DNA of 64,000 nt from Carboxylicivirga fragile (GCA_025499625.1 JAFMVD010000026.1:1-64000), one strand, 5' to 3'; positions 8,956 through 19,324 are shown, numbered from the stretch's first letter. The notes: a model not told the origin generated them from the sequence alone. Numbers and translations: made by a program.

Positions 8956-10731
8956 ATGGGGAATAATCATATTGCGCACATGTTGCGTTCGCAGGCAGAT
9001 AAGTACAATACTCGTGAAGTCTTTAGACACAAGAAGAGTGATGAATATATTGCTATAAGTTGGAATAGTTTTAAAGAGCAAGCTGAAAATATTTCATGCT
9101 ATCTAGTTCAGCATGGCATTCAAGCTAAAGACAACATCGGAATATTTAGTAATAACTGCCCACAATGGACCTGCACTGATTTGGGAATAATGAGTACTCG
9201 TGCCGTAGTTGTTCCAATATACGCAACAGCAACTTTTGAACAATTAAAGTACATTGTTGAAGAAACAGAAATGCAAATACTTTTTGTTGGCGATCCTGAT
9301 CAGTTGGCACTTGCTCAAAAAGTAATGACAGCAAGTAAATCCCTACAAACAATCGTGTGTTTTTTTGACTGCCCAGAGGAAAACAAACATATTGTCAGTT
9401 ATGAATTAATATCACAAAACTCCTGTTCCGAGGATACAAAATCACAATTAGATCAACGCTTAACAGAAGCCAAATCTAGTGATATAGCAACCATCATATA
9501 TACATCCGGAACGACAGGTACGCCTAAAGGTGCCATGCTAAGTCATGCTAATTTTATGGCTTCATTCAAAATACATCAAATACGACTCGATCTTGGCGAG
9601 AATGATGTATCACTTTGCTTTTTGCCCCTAAGTCACATTTTCGAAAGAGCGTGGACTTTCTTAGTACTGCACCAGGGAGGAGTTAATGTATACAATTCTA
9701 ATCCTAGGCAAATAGTTGAAGAATTACCTAAGGTAAAACCTACAGTAATGTGTGTGGTACCGCGGTTTTTTGAAAAAACTTACGATGGAATTTGGGCAAC
9801 AACAAAGAAATGGAGTACGATCCAACTAAAAATATTTAATTGGGCGGTAAAAACAGGTGGTAAAACAATTGAATATCAAAAGAATAATACAAATCCATCT
9901 ATAGGTTTAAGCATTAAACATGCAATTGCCAACCAGTTGGTACATAAAAAAGTTAGAAAAGTATTTGGAGGAAACATACGTTATATTCCATGTTCTGGTG
10001 CATCTATGTCAGGTGAATTGAGGCGTTTTTTCCACTCCTTAGGTATATTTGTTAATTACGGCTATGGCGCCACCGAAACACTGGCGACCGTTTCTTGTAT
10101 GCGCTCCGACATCTATGACTTTGAAAACACAGGCACGATTATGCCAGAGGTTCAGGTGAAGTTGTCTGATGAAAACATGATATTGGTTAAAGGTGAAACA
10201 GTATTTCAAGGCTACTATAAAAAACCAAAAGAAACCGAAGAGGTACTAAAGGATGGTTGGTATTACACTGGTGATGAGGGTGAATTACTACCCAACAATA
10301 CCCTATTGATGAAAGAACGCATCAAAGACATTATCAAAACATCAACAGGAAAATACATTTCACCTCAAAAAGTTGAATTAGTACTTTCTAGAAGTGAATT
10401 GATTGAGCAAGTTTGCGTGATTGGTGACAATCGCAGATACCTCACTGCCTTGATTGTACCCGTGTACGACCATCTATTAAAGTTTTTACCTGATTCCGAA
10501 TCGAAAGATATAAGTAAGACTTTATTGGTTAATCATCCGGCAATAATCGAAGGCGTAAAAGCAAATTTAGAATCAATTCAGGTAAATCTACCAAAGCATG
10601 AACACATTGTAAATTTTGCCCTTCTAGACGAAGCATTTTCAATAGACAATTCAATGATGACAAGCACACTTAAAGTAAGGCGAAAGCAAGTCAACTTAAC
10701 TTACAAAGAAGTTATTGAGAAACTATATTAA
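8956..10731 (+). CDS. Long-chain fatty acid-CoA ligase (AMP-forming)
   Basis: ANL-superfamily adenylating enzyme of 591 residues, expected to activate long-chain fatty acids with ATP and CoA. The AMP-binding P-loop YTSGTTGTPKG lies near residues 180-190. The acyl-AMP motif YGATETLA is near 370, the YTGDEGEL block near 430 and the hinge MKERIKDIIK just after. The LCFACS-type insertion between the two halves resembles the Bacteroidota FadD-like long-chain subgroup. It follows the LpxL-like gene by 18 bases and ends in a hairpin terminator. A second member of the family lies 5.5 kb further on. Substrate chain length is inferred from the subgroup only. Confidence 0.88.
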   Translation: MGNNHIAHMLRSQADKYNTREVFRHKKSDEYIAISWNSFKEQAENISCYLVQHGIQAKDNIGIFSNNCPQWTCTDLGIMSTRAVVVPIYATATFEQLKYIVEETEMQILFVGDPDQLALAQKVMTASKSLQTIVCFFDCPEENKHIVSYELISQNSCSEDTKSQLDQRLTEAKSSDIATIIYTSGTTGTPKGAMLSHANFMASFKIHQIRLDLGENDVSLCFLPLSHIFERAWTFLVLHQGGVNVYNSNPRQIVEELPKVKPTVMCVVPRFFEKTYDGIWATTKKWSTIQLKIFNWAVKTGGKTIEYQKNNTNPSIGLSIKHAIANQLVHKKVRKVFGGNIRYIPCSGASMSGELRRFFHSLGIFVNYGYGATETLATVSCMRSDIYDFENTGTIMPEVQVKLSDENMILVKGETVFQGYYKKPKETEEVLKDGWYYTGDEGELLPNNTLLMKERIKDIIKTSTGKYISPQKVELVLSRSELIEQVCVIGDNRRYLTALIVPVYDHLLKFLPDSESKDISKTLLVNHPAIIEGVKANLESIQVNLPKHEHIVNFALLDEAFSIDNSMMTSTLKVRRKQVNLTYKEVIEKLY

Positions 10732-10765
10732 AAAAAAGCGAGCTTCCTATCGGAGCTCGCTTCTT
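10731..10765. terminator. Bidirectional terminator between acyl-CoA ligase and purL
   Basis: Perfect 9-bp stem AAGCGAGCT/AGCTCGCTT (10736-10744 with 10754-10762) and a 9-base loop. A run of seven A on the left supplies the U-tract for the minus-strand purL transcript. The plus-strand side has a weaker TTCTTCATT tail. Confidence 0.8.
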
Positions 10766-10786
10766 CATTATATCAAATATTTAATT

Positions 10787-13700
10787 CTATTGATTTTTCT
10801 TGATCCAGTTTTTAGCATTTACAAATGCTTCGATCCAAGGTGATACCTGATCATTCTTGCGATCTTCTGGATAATGCGCCCATTGCCATGGGAAGATCGC
10901 TCTTTCCAAGTGAGGCATCATTGCCAAATGACGTCCATCTTTTGAACAAATAGCTGCCGTATCAAAATCACTTCCGTTTGGATTGGCCGGATAAGTAGAT
11001 TTAGAATACTTACCAACAATATTATATTGATCTTCGGCTAAAGGTAAATTATACTTCCCTTCCCCATGTGCAACCCAAACGCCTAATTTCGTTCCAGACA
11101 AGGAGTTTAATAATACTGAATTATTCTCAGGAATATCCATATTAAGGAAGATAGACTCAAATTTATGTGAATCGTTATGCAACATCTTAGGCTGCTCATT
11201 GTGCTCAGGATAAACCAAGCCTAATTCAACCATCAACTGACAACCATTACAAATACCCAAACTTAATGTATCCTTACGAGCATAGAAATTATCCAATGCT
11301 TTTTTAGCCTGTGGATTGTATAAGAAAGCACCTGCCCAACCTTTCGCCGATCCTAATACGTCACTGTTAGAGAATCCTCCAACAAAAACAATCATATTAA
11401 CATCTTCAAGATTTTCACGACCATTAATCAAGTCAGTCATATGAACATCTTTCACATCCATACCGGCCAAGAACATACTGTAAGCCATCTCACGATCGCC
11501 GTTCACCCCTTTTTCGCGAATAATAGCAGCCTTAATACCACTTCGATCTTTTCGATCAAGCGACAGATTAAATTGATCTAATTCACCACTAAATGATGAG
11601 TTGAACTGATATTCCAACTTATGATTCTTATAATTCTCAAATCGCTCAGCAGCTAGTTTTTCACCACTTTGTTTACGATCTAACAAATACGAAGTTTTAA
11701 ACCAAGCTTCACGATATTCATCAATATTAAGCGATAAACTTGTATTGGCATGTTTAATCGTTAATTTACGATTTTCAACTGGCTGCCCAAGGGTTAAGAA
11801 CTGAATACCAGCTTCACCAAGTACTGATTCAACTGCAGATAAATCTTTCACCTGAATAAGAACGCCAGGGTTTTCACTAAATAAAATTTTAGCTAAATCA
11901 ATTTCCTCCAACGCTTTCAAGTCTACATCAAGTCCGAAAGAGGTATTTGCAAAACACATCTCCAACATAGCAGTTACCATACCTCCAGCAGAAATATCAT
12001 GACCTGCTAATACTAAACCTTTATTGATAAGATCCTGCAAAGCATTAAAGCCATTTTTGAAATAGTCAGTATCAGCAACTGTTGGCGCTTCATCACCCAA
12101 GCGATTAACCACTTGTCCAAAACTACTTCCACCAAGTTTCAATTCATCAAACGATAAATCGATATACAGCAGGTGTGATTCTAGGTCGCGAACCAATACA
12201 GGCTCAACAATATTTTTCACATCGCTTACTTCGGCTCCACCAGAAATAATAACTGTTCCCGGACTGTATACTTGCTCACCGTCCTTGTACTTTTGAGTCA
12301 TCGAAAGCGAATCTTTTCCAGTAGGAATATTAATTCCCAAATCACAAGCAAAATCGCTTACTGCCTCAACTGCACGATACAAACGACTATCTTCACCTTT
12401 ATTTTTGCAAGGCCACATCCAGTTTGCACTTAAGGAAACACCTTTAATTCCATGAGTTAGCGGTGCCCAAACCAAGTTAGTTAGTGCCTCAGCAATTGAA
12501 ACAACCGCTCCTGCCGCTGGATCAACTAAACCGATAGCTGGTGCATGCCCAATAGAAGTAGCCATACCTTTTTCTCCTTTATAATCAATGGCACAAGCTC
12601 CAAGGTTATTCAAAGGTAATTGCAATTCACCTGCACATTGCTGTTTCGCAACCTTACCCGTTACCGAACGGTCAACTTTGTTTGTTAACCAATCTTTACA
12701 AGCAACTGCTTCAAGCTGCAATACGCTCTTTATATAGGATTCAATTTCACCATTCTTGTATTCAACAGCTGCAAATGATTCATCAGCTGTTTCATCTTTC
12801 ATGATTGTTTTTGGTGGATTACCAAACATATCAGAAAGCTGCCAATTAATAGGCGCATTACCTTTATCATCTTCAAACTTAAAATGCATATCGCCAGTAG
12901 TCTCTCCTACTTCATAAAAAGGAGCACGCTCTCGAGCTGATATATTTTTTAAGTTCTCAATATCTTTATCTTTCAAAACCAATCCCATTCGTTCCTGGGA
13001 CTCATTACCAGCTATTTCTTTTGCTGATAAAGTTGGGTCTCCAACGGGTAGCTTATCCAAATGAATAGTTCCTCCTGTAGTTTCAACCAATTCAGATAAA
13101 CAATTTAAATGTCCTCCAGCACCATGATCATGAATAGATACAATTGGGTTCTCATCAGATTCTGCTAAGGCACGAATGGCATTCATCGCACGCTTCTGCA
13201 TTTCAGGATTGGAACGCTGAACCGCATTTAATTCGATGGCATTATCAAATTCACCGGTTGCAACGGATGAAACAGCTCCACCCCCCATTCCGATGCGGTA
13301 ATTATCACCACCAAGAATTACTACCTTATCTCCTTTGTCAGGATCAGCTTTAATGGCATGCTCTTCGCGACCAAAACCAATACCACCCGCTAACATAATT
13401 ACCTTATCAAAGGCGAACTTCTTCATGTTCTCGAAGTGCTCAAAAGTAAGAACAGATCCACAAATTAGTGGCTGACCAAATTTATTACCAAAATCACTGG
13501 CACCGTTTGATGCTTTAATTAATATCTCTTCTGGAGTTTGGTACAACCACGGTCTTGCAGGAGTTTCTTTTTCCCACTCACGTCCTTCTTCCGAACGCGA
13601 ATAAGAAGTCATATAAACTGCCGTACCAGCCAAAGGCAATGAACCTTGACCGCCCGCTAATCTATCACGAATCTCTCCACCAGCACCAGTTGCAGCACCA

Positions 13701-14476
13701 TTAAATGGTTCAACTGTTGTTGGGAAGTTGTGTGTTTCAGCTTTTAACGACAATACCGTATCAATTTCTTTTGTTTCAAAGAAATCAGCCGTATCCTGAC
13801 GACCCGGTGCAAATTGCATTGCTTTTGGTCCTTTCACAAAAGCCACATTGTCTTTATATGCAGAAACGATGTAATTATGATTTTCCTTCGATGTCTTCTT
13901 TATCAACTGGAATAAAGAACTTTCTTTTTCCTCTCCATCAATAATGAAGATACCATTGAAAATCTTATGACGACAGTGCTCTGAATTAACCTGAGAAAAA
14001 CCAAATACCTCGCTATCGGTTAATTTACGACCAAGGCGAGTACTTAGATCATCCAAATATTTTATCTCATCTGCACTAAGGGCTAAACCTTCCTTTACAT
14101 TATACGATGCGATATCTTCAATATGAACAATTGCCTCAGGCTCTTTATCAATGTTAAAAACAGTTTCATTCAGCCCTTTGTACATTGCCTGTAACATAGG
14201 GTCGAATTGGCTATTCTCCGATTCTACCTGAAAAAACTCTTCGATGCGAAAAATTCCTTCGACACCCATATTTTGAGTAATCTCCATCGCATTTGTACTC
14301 CAAGGAGTAATCATTTCTTTACGCGGACCAACAAAAAAGCCTTCTAAACTATTAGTTTCAGAAAGCTTTGCTCCGCTAAATAACCATTCTAGCTTTTTTA
14401 TGTTGTCAGCCGTCAATTCGTTATGAGTGCCAACTGCTACTATTTGCTTATCGTTTCCCTTGAAGAACAAGACCAT
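10787..14476 (-). CDS. purL: Phosphoribosylformylglycinamidine synthase (single-chain PurL)
   Basis: Fourth step of purine synthesis: FGAR plus glutamine and ATP gives FGAM. 1229 residues, the large single-chain form that carries its own glutaminase. In order: the N-terminal PurS-like region; a linker with the ATP-binding FGAM synthetase core (SEHCRHKIF near 190-200, LKAETHNFPTTVEPF near 270); the repeated AIRS-type C domain; and a class I glutaminase with nucleophile Cys in LGICNGCQLM and a catalytic histidine late in PHLERAIFPW. The frame extends 39 codons further upstream to a TTG, but that stretch overlaps a terminator and a -7 promoter element. The ATG at 14476 matches the family N-terminus, so it is preferred. 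Confidence 0.95.
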   Translation of the reverse strand: MVLFFKGNDKQIVAVGTHNELTADNIKKLEWLFSGAKLSETNSLEGFFVGPRKEMITPWSTNAMEITQNMGVEGIFRIEEFFQVESENSQFDPMLQAMYKGLNETVFNIDKEPEAIVHIEDIASYNVKEGLALSADEIKYLDDLSTRLGRKLTDSEVFGFSQVNSEHCRHKIFNGIFIIDGEEKESSLFQLIKKTSKENHNYIVSAYKDNVAFVKGPKAMQFAPGRQDTADFFETKEIDTVLSLKAETHNFPTTVEPFNGAATGAGGEIRDRLAGGQGSLPLAGTAVYMTSYSRSEEGREWEKETPARPWLYQTPEEILIKASNGASDFGNKFGQPLICGSVLTFEHFENMKKFAFDKVIMLAGGIGFGREEHAIKADPDKGDKVVILGGDNYRIGMGGGAVSSVATGEFDNAIELNAVQRSNPEMQKRAMNAIRALAESDENPIVSIHDHGAGGHLNCLSELVETTGGTIHLDKLPVGDPTLSAKEIAGNESQERMGLVLKDKDIENLKNISARERAPFYEVGETTGDMHFKFEDDKGNAPINWQLSDMFGNPPKTIMKDETADESFAAVEYKNGEIESYIKSVLQLEAVACKDWLTNKVDRSVTGKVAKQQCAGELQLPLNNLGACAIDYKGEKGMATSIGHAPAIGLVDPAAGAVVSIAEALTNLVWAPLTHGIKGVSLSANWMWPCKNKGEDSRLYRAVEAVSDFACDLGINIPTGKDSLSMTQKYKDGEQVYSPGTVIISGGAEVSDVKNIVEPVLVRDLESHLLYIDLSFDELKLGGSSFGQVVNRLGDEAPTVADTDYFKNGFNALQDLINKGLVLAGHDISAGGMVTAMLEMCFANTSFGLDVDLKALEEIDLAKILFSENPGVLIQVKDLSAVESVLGEAGIQFLTLGQPVENRKLTIKHANTSLSLNIDEYREAWFKTSYLLDRKQSGEKLAAERFENYKNHKLEYQFNSSFSGELDQFNLSLDRKDRSGIKAAIIREKGVNGDREMAYSMFLAGMDVKDVHMTDLINGRENLEDVNMIVFVGGFSNSDVLGSAKGWAGAFLYNPQAKKALDNFYARKDTLSLGICNGCQLMVELGLVYPEHNEQPKMLHNDSHKFESIFLNMDIPENNSVLLNSLSGTKLGVWVAHGEGKYNLPLAEDQYNIVGKYSKSTYPANPNGSDFDTAAICSKDGRHLAMMPHLERAIFPWQWAHYPEDRKNDQVSPWIEAFVNAKNWIKKNQ

Positions 14477-14512
14477 GAATGAAAATTTTGATTTGATGTT
14501 TTGATTGAGCTG

Positions 14513-14520
14513 CAAATTTA
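14513..14520 (-). promoter_or_regulatory. -7 promoter element for purL
   Basis: On the minus strand TAAATTTG matches TAnnTTTG exactly, 37 bases upstream of the chosen purL ATG and downstream of the terminator at 14566-14603. No convincing -33 element is seen. Its place between that terminator and the ATG supports independent transcription of purL from the ATG at 14476. Confidence 0.4.
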
Positions 14521-14565
14521 AGATAAAAACATTAAATCGACCACTCGAAATACTTAAAGGTTCAT

Positions 14566-14603
14566 AAAAAAAGAGCTTATCTAAAACAGACAAGCCCTTT
14601 TAA
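14566..14603 (-). terminator. Terminator after the secreted TPR gene
   Basis: On the minus strand a 12-bp stem (14588-14599 with 14571-14582), two of its pairs being G-U, closes a 5-base loop. A seven-base U-tract follows. It lies about 40 bases after the stop of the TPR gene and before the purL promoter element. Confidence 0.7.
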
Positions 14604-14643
14604 CAAAATCCAAAAATATAATATTCAATTAATCAATCACTTC

Positions 14644-15987
14644 TTATCTATATCTTACCACTGTTTCTTCATTAATCCATGAACCAATTGTGTAAGTCGA
14701 TCCTTCTTCCAAACCGTGGAAAAAACCAGTTTCTTTATCTGGTATATATTGCGAATACAAGGCTATTTGCTTTTCAGCTTCCTGCATACATTCCGGATCT
14801 ACTGCTTTTGCTTTTTTGAATCGATCAAGAGCAGCCCAATAAACAGTTTTATGCTCAAATTCATTAGCACCATACTTTTTACTTTCGACTGCATAAATAT
14901 TACCTATTAAAATATGTGGCTTACCCCATGACGAATTATGCTTTAATGAAGCAAAGGCATAGTCGCGTGCTTTTGGTCCATTCTTATAATGTGAAAACAT
15001 AATTAAGGCCAATTCAAAATTGTACTTCGATTTATTCAAATCATCCTCCTCCATTTCTAGAGCCTTGGCATAATATTCTACAGCTTTATCAATTTGCTGC
15101 TTTTTTATAAAATATTTTGCCAAATAATACGCCGCCGATGCATTGGGATTGAGTTCGTAATTACGCTCCGAAACCAAGGCATACAATTCGTTATCGGTAC
15201 ATTCTAAATTATTCATCAAACTTAATAGGTTCTCCAAGGCCTTGGCATCGTCTTTTGCCTGCAAATATTTAAGCTCTAATCCGGCAACAAGTTGGTCGCA
15301 AGAATTTAAATCACTCTTGCTCATAATGTCAACACAAGCCTTACTCAATTTGGCCAACATTTTCTTTTTCTCAGGTCTTTTTTCATTGTTAAGATGATAT
15401 TCAACCACTCCATCAACATCAAAATAGATTGCCAATAATTCTTCGTTTGAAACCTTATTCGACTTACTTAAAGCATTGGCACATTGCAACCAGTTTAAAG
15501 CCACAAGCGGTTCCATTTTAGCGTTTCTCTGCTCATATGACTTTTGAAAACAATCCATTGCCTCAACCAAGGCTTCCGGCTTATTACGTCTGTGCTTTAC
15601 AATTTCCAGAGCCTTCCTACCATAGATCCAACCTTCAGGATATTTAGGATGATCTCCAAAATATTTAATTCTTTGGTCATAAATCATCATAACTGTATCA
15701 ATTAAAGCTTCTTTACGAAGTTGATCCTGCTCTTTCTTGATAAAATGGTTGTATAAACCAACACCATCAGAGTAAACACTTACAGTTACATCAGGACAGT
15801 TAAAAAACATATTTCGCCATGGTTCAATGGCGTATTCATACATGCGCTTTTTGTAAGATAAACTATATAAGGAATAATTTTTTCCACAAGTAATACTATC
15901 GGATTCACCTTGATCCTGAGCTAAACTTTTAAAACTTGGTACCATCATTACGATGGCGATTATGGCAATGATTAAATTTCTCTTCAT
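14644..15987 (-). CDS. Exported tetratricopeptide-repeat protein
   Basis: 447-residue protein with a clear signal peptide (about 1-23, ending SLAQ) and no further membrane segment, so periplasmic or outer-membrane associated. TPR-like helical repeats are visible, for example the A-x-YYLAKYFIKKQ unit around residues 284-310 and the following AVEYYAKALEM. Cysteines are scattered rather than in a metal-binding pattern. I recognise the general type as a Bacteroidota secreted TPR protein but know no defined function. It is a single gene with its own terminator, between purL and a divergent acyl-CoA synthetase. Confidence 0.75.
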   Translation of the reverse strand: MKRNLIIAIIAIVMMVPSFKSLAQDQGESDSITCGKNYSLYSLSYKKRMYEYAIEPWRNMFFNCPDVTVSVYSDGVGLYNHFIKKEQDQLRKEALIDTVMMIYDQRIKYFGDHPKYPEGWIYGRKALEIVKHRRNKPEALVEAMDCFQKSYEQRNAKMEPLVALNWLQCANALSKSNKVSNEELLAIYFDVDGVVEYHLNNEKRPEKKKMLAKLSKACVDIMSKSDLNSCDQLVAGLELKYLQAKDDAKALENLLSLMNNLECTDNELYALVSERNYELNPNASAAYYLAKYFIKKQQIDKAVEYYAKALEMEEDDLNKSKYNFELALIMFSHYKNGPKARDYAFASLKHNSSWGKPHILIGNIYAVESKKYGANEFEHKTVYWAALDRFKKAKAVDPECMQEAEKQIALYSQYIPDKETGFFHGLEEGSTYTIGSWINEETVVRYR

Positions 15988-16244
15988 ACTTAAGAGGTTT
16001 AAGATTAATTAAATTTGAACAACAAGACACTATCAAGATTTTTGCCACAACCATCTTAGCTTTCATATTCAGCAACTTAAAAATATAAAACATTATCACA
16101 TGCGTATGAAAACGAACAATAACTTGACCGTAATCGAACAGTTTAGGAAAAACAATACTACAATTCATATTTATTTAATGGCCCCTTTTTACTATATTGA
16201 AAATTAGTCAGGTTTATCAGGTATTTTAATCATAAGGCAAAGCA

Positions 16245-18149
16245 ATGAAGACCATAATTGATTTTTTCGAGGATAGCGTCAAGATGTACGGTATCAATAC
16301 ATTGTTGTGGGAAAAAAGCGATAAAAATTACTCCTCTTACTCCTATAATGATATTAAGGAAGAGGTACACAACCTAGCCAAAGCATTACTTAGCATAGAG
16401 ATAAAAGAAGGTGATCGTTTAGCACTTTTATCCGAAGGGCGTCGTTTATGGCTGGTAAGTGAATTAGCAATCCTACACATTGGTGCTATTAACGTTCCGC
16501 TTTCAACTAAATTAGAAGCAGATAGCGATCTTAGTTTTAGATTAAAGCACTCTGGAGCAGAAACCATAATTATTTCAAAAAATCAGCTACCAAAGGTTAG
16601 AACCTTAAAAAAAGAACTTGAACACATAAAACGCATTATTATTCTGGACGAAGTTGGTAATCTGGAAGACAAGGAAATTCTATTGTCACAACTTTTAAAT
16701 AAAGAAAATAGTAATTACAAAAATGAGCTTGCGGCTAGAATAGCTAAAATAACACCGGACACATACGCCAACATATCATATACATCTGGCACCACTGCTG
16801 ATCCCAAAGGAATAATCCTTTCGCATCGCAACTACACGGCTAATGTTGATCAAGCATTTAGCTACATAAAAATACCTGAACACTATAAAACACTAGTTGT
16901 TTTACCTTGGGATCATGCCTTTGCTCATACAGCTGCTTTGTATTCCTTCATGCACAAAGGCGCATCCATAGCATCGGTTCAAATTGGCAAAAACCAACTT
17001 GAAACATTGAAAAACTTTGCTAACAACATGCTCGAGATAAAACCTGAGATACTTATGAGTGTACCTGCTATGGCAAAAAACTTTAAGAAAAACATAGAGA
17101 AAGGCATTGAGGCGAAAGGAGGCATGGCGCTTAAATTATTTAATAGTGGTTTAAAGTATGCCTATTGGTATAATGGCATGGGCAACAATGCTGGCAAAGG
17201 ATTGAAAAAATTAACTAAGCCCATATACTGGCTCTACAACAAAATACTCTTCAGTAAAATAAAAGAAAAATTTGGTGGTAATTTGCAGTATTTTATTGGT
17301 GGAGGAGCATTATTAGACATCGAATTACAGCGCTTTTTCTACGCAGTAGGCATTCCGATGTACCAAGGCTATGGCTTAAGTGAAGCATCTCCTATTATTT
17401 CAGCAAACACACCAGCATTCCACAAGTTAGGTTCGTCTGGCAAGGTTGTTAATAAGCTAGAAATTAAAATTTGTGATGAAGAAGGCAATTCACTTCCAAC
17501 AGGTACAAAAGGAGAAATTGTAATTAAAGGCGAAAATGTAATGAAAGGCTATTGGCAAAATACTGAAGCAACAGCCGACACGATTAAGGACAATTGGCTA
17601 TACACAGGCGACCTTGGTTATTTAGATGAAGAAAATTATCTATATGTCCTTGGACGATTTAAAAGTCTGCTAATTGGTGCCGACGGAGAAAAGTACAGCC
17701 CTGAAGGTATAGAAGAAGCAATTATTGATAACTGTACACTTATCGATCAATTCGCGTTACATAATAACCAAAACCCTTATACAACGGGCTTAATTGTACC
17801 AAACAAGGAAAAAATCAAGGGCTGGTTAAATAAAACTAATAAATCGTTGGATGACGATACTGTCGTTCAAGAAATCCTTAAAATGATTAGTGATGAAATT
17901 AATACTATCAAAACCTCTGAAGCTCCCGAGCTAGCTTTTCCGCCAAGATGGCTACCAACCGCATCTATTGTTCTTACCGAAAGCTTTAATGAAAACAACA
18001 AACTTATTAATAGCACCATGAAAGTTGTGCGCGGTAAAGTGGAAGAGTATTTTAGTAAAGAAATAGAATACCTTTATACGCCGGAGGCAAAAGTTTTTAT
18101 TTCAAGTAAAAACATTGAAAACCTTAGAGAATTCGTAAGCAGTAAATAA
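16245..18149 (+). CDS. AMP-dependent long-chain acyl-CoA synthetase
   Basis: Second ANL-family adenylate-forming enzyme in the window, 634 residues. The P-loop YTSGTTADPKG lies near residue 180 and the acyl-adenylate motif YQGYGLSEASP near 370. YTGDLGYLD is near 455, followed by the hinge VLGRFKSLLIGADGEKYSPE. The last lysine-bearing segment (STMKVVRGKV) is present, so the enzyme looks intact. Family members activate long-chain fatty acids for lipid synthesis or degradation. It is a stand-alone gene, divergent from the secreted TPR gene. Sequence differences from the 8956-10731 enzyme are large enough that this is not a recent duplicate. Confidence 0.87.
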   Translation: MKTIIDFFEDSVKMYGINTLLWEKSDKNYSSYSYNDIKEEVHNLAKALLSIEIKEGDRLALLSEGRRLWLVSELAILHIGAINVPLSTKLEADSDLSFRLKHSGAETIIISKNQLPKVRTLKKELEHIKRIIILDEVGNLEDKEILLSQLLNKENSNYKNELAARIAKITPDTYANISYTSGTTADPKGIILSHRNYTANVDQAFSYIKIPEHYKTLVVLPWDHAFAHTAALYSFMHKGASIASVQIGKNQLETLKNFANNMLEIKPEILMSVPAMAKNFKKNIEKGIEAKGGMALKLFNSGLKYAYWYNGMGNNAGKGLKKLTKPIYWLYNKILFSKIKEKFGGNLQYFIGGGALLDIELQRFFYAVGIPMYQGYGLSEASPIISANTPAFHKLGSSGKVVNKLEIKICDEEGNSLPTGTKGEIVIKGENVMKGYWQNTEATADTIKDNWLYTGDLGYLDEENYLYVLGRFKSLLIGADGEKYSPEGIEEAIIDNCTLIDQFALHNNQNPYTTGLIVPNKEKIKGWLNKTNKSLDDDTVVQEILKMISDEINTIKTSEAPELAFPPRWLPTASIVLTESFNENNKLINSTMKVVRGKVEEYFSKEIEYLYTPEAKVFISSKNIENLREFVSSK

Positions 18150-18435
18150 TATAAAGTTTGAAACAAATGAGACTTGAAATTCAAAAATTAATATGGATAC
18201 TTCTATAATTCCGTCAGAATATGACCAATTTTACTCCAATACTGATATAATTAGTGCAACAATAAACGGTTTAAAGTGATTTTATATGTAACAATATCCT
18301 TTATTCACTGTATAAAAGCTTTAATCGGTAAATTAATTTCATGAATCGACCAACTTTTTGCATTTTTACAAAAGATTGATTTTTCTAAGAACAAAGTTTT
18401 TCACATTTTTACATTCAAATTCAAAGCACATTCGA

Positions 18436-19275
18436 ATGCCAATCGTATTAAGATATATAATAGTTACATTAGTATTTTGTTCATTAGTTAGTGAATCTAC
18501 AGCACAACGCCGTAGAAAATCAACAATTTGGGAAGGCGTAAGAGTTACTCCACGCGTTGGAGTTAACGTCTTTTTTGGTGATTTGGTTGATAAGTCACGT
18601 ACGAGTTATTCCTTCGGTGGTGTTGCTGAAAAGGAATTGACACCCTATTTATCGGCGCGCGTGCAGTTAATGGCTGGTAATATGAAAGGTGAACAAACAT
18701 ATGCTGACACCGATGAACTTTACACTTACTTCAGTAATTTCTATACTGACTTTATGGTTGGAGCTAGCTTCCGACCTCTGGATTTGGCATTAGGTTACTT
18801 TAAGCAACGATCGTTCAACCCGTATATTGTTGGTCAAGTTGGAATAATCTACCACAGTACAGATACGCATTATGGCCCCCATGGATTCGATCCAAATACA
18901 CTTAGACACAGTGTAAGTGGTGTATCACCATCTTTTGGTGCTGGCGTAGGACTATCGTATTGGTTAAATTCAAGAATGAACGTTAATGTTGAATTTATTG
19001 GTGCGCTTCCATTTACCGATATGATAGATGGACATAAAGAATGGTATAGCGGAACGCCTGGCAACATAGTAAAAGTTAACGAAACAGATCCTTTTGATGC
19101 CTATTATACTGCTTCGGTTGGTGTATCTTTCTTACTTAATGATAGTAAATGGAAAAATGAGCCAAAATACAACCGCAAGGCTTACATGAAGACAAGAAAA
19201 ATGATGATGAGCTCTGGATCTAAAAAGAATCAGAAATCCATCAATAGACGAAGAAAGAAAAGCAGAAAAAAATAA
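18436..19275 (+). CDS. Outer-membrane beta-barrel protein with basic tail
   Basis: About 279 residues. The chosen ATG gives a textbook signal peptide (about 24 residues, ending ESTAQ). An upstream in-frame TTG at 18358 would bury it. The mature part has alternating aromatic/polar strands and a strand ending VGVSFLLND that looks like an outer-membrane beta-signal, consistent with an 8-stranded OmpA/PorT-like barrel. After that come about 40 very Lys/Arg-rich residues (RRRKKSRKK at the end), which is unusual for a barrel. I cannot assign a function. A strong terminator follows directly. Confidence 0.7.
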   Translation: MPIVLRYIIVTLVFCSLVSESTAQRRRKSTIWEGVRVTPRVGVNVFFGDLVDKSRTSYSFGGVAEKELTPYLSARVQLMAGNMKGEQTYADTDELYTYFSNFYTDFMVGASFRPLDLALGYFKQRSFNPYIVGQVGIIYHSTDTHYGPHGFDPNTLRHSVSGVSPSFGAGVGLSYWLNSRMNVNVEFIGALPFTDMIDGHKEWYSGTPGNIVKVNETDPFDAYYTASVGVSFLLNDSKWKNEPKYNRKAYMKTRKMMMSSGSKKNQKSINRRRKKSRKK

Positions 19276-19294
19276 TACTTACATATACTTCATT

Positions 19295-19324
19295 AAAAAG
19301 AGCTGGAAATTCAGCTCTTTTTTT
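19295..19324 (+). terminator. Strong intrinsic terminator after the barrel gene
   Basis: Perfect 11-bp stem AAAAAGAGCTG/CAGCTCTTTTT with a 6-base loop (19306-19311), running into seven T in total. It separates the barrel gene from uvrB. Confidence 0.9.

Noticed and set aside
13144-13944. Plus-strand reading frames inside purL
   Set aside because: They are shadows of the conserved purL sequence on the other strand, with no family features.
14477-14593. Upstream extension of purL from a TTG
   Set aside because: The 39 added codons overlap a terminator and a -7 element, and the family start matches the ATG at 14476.
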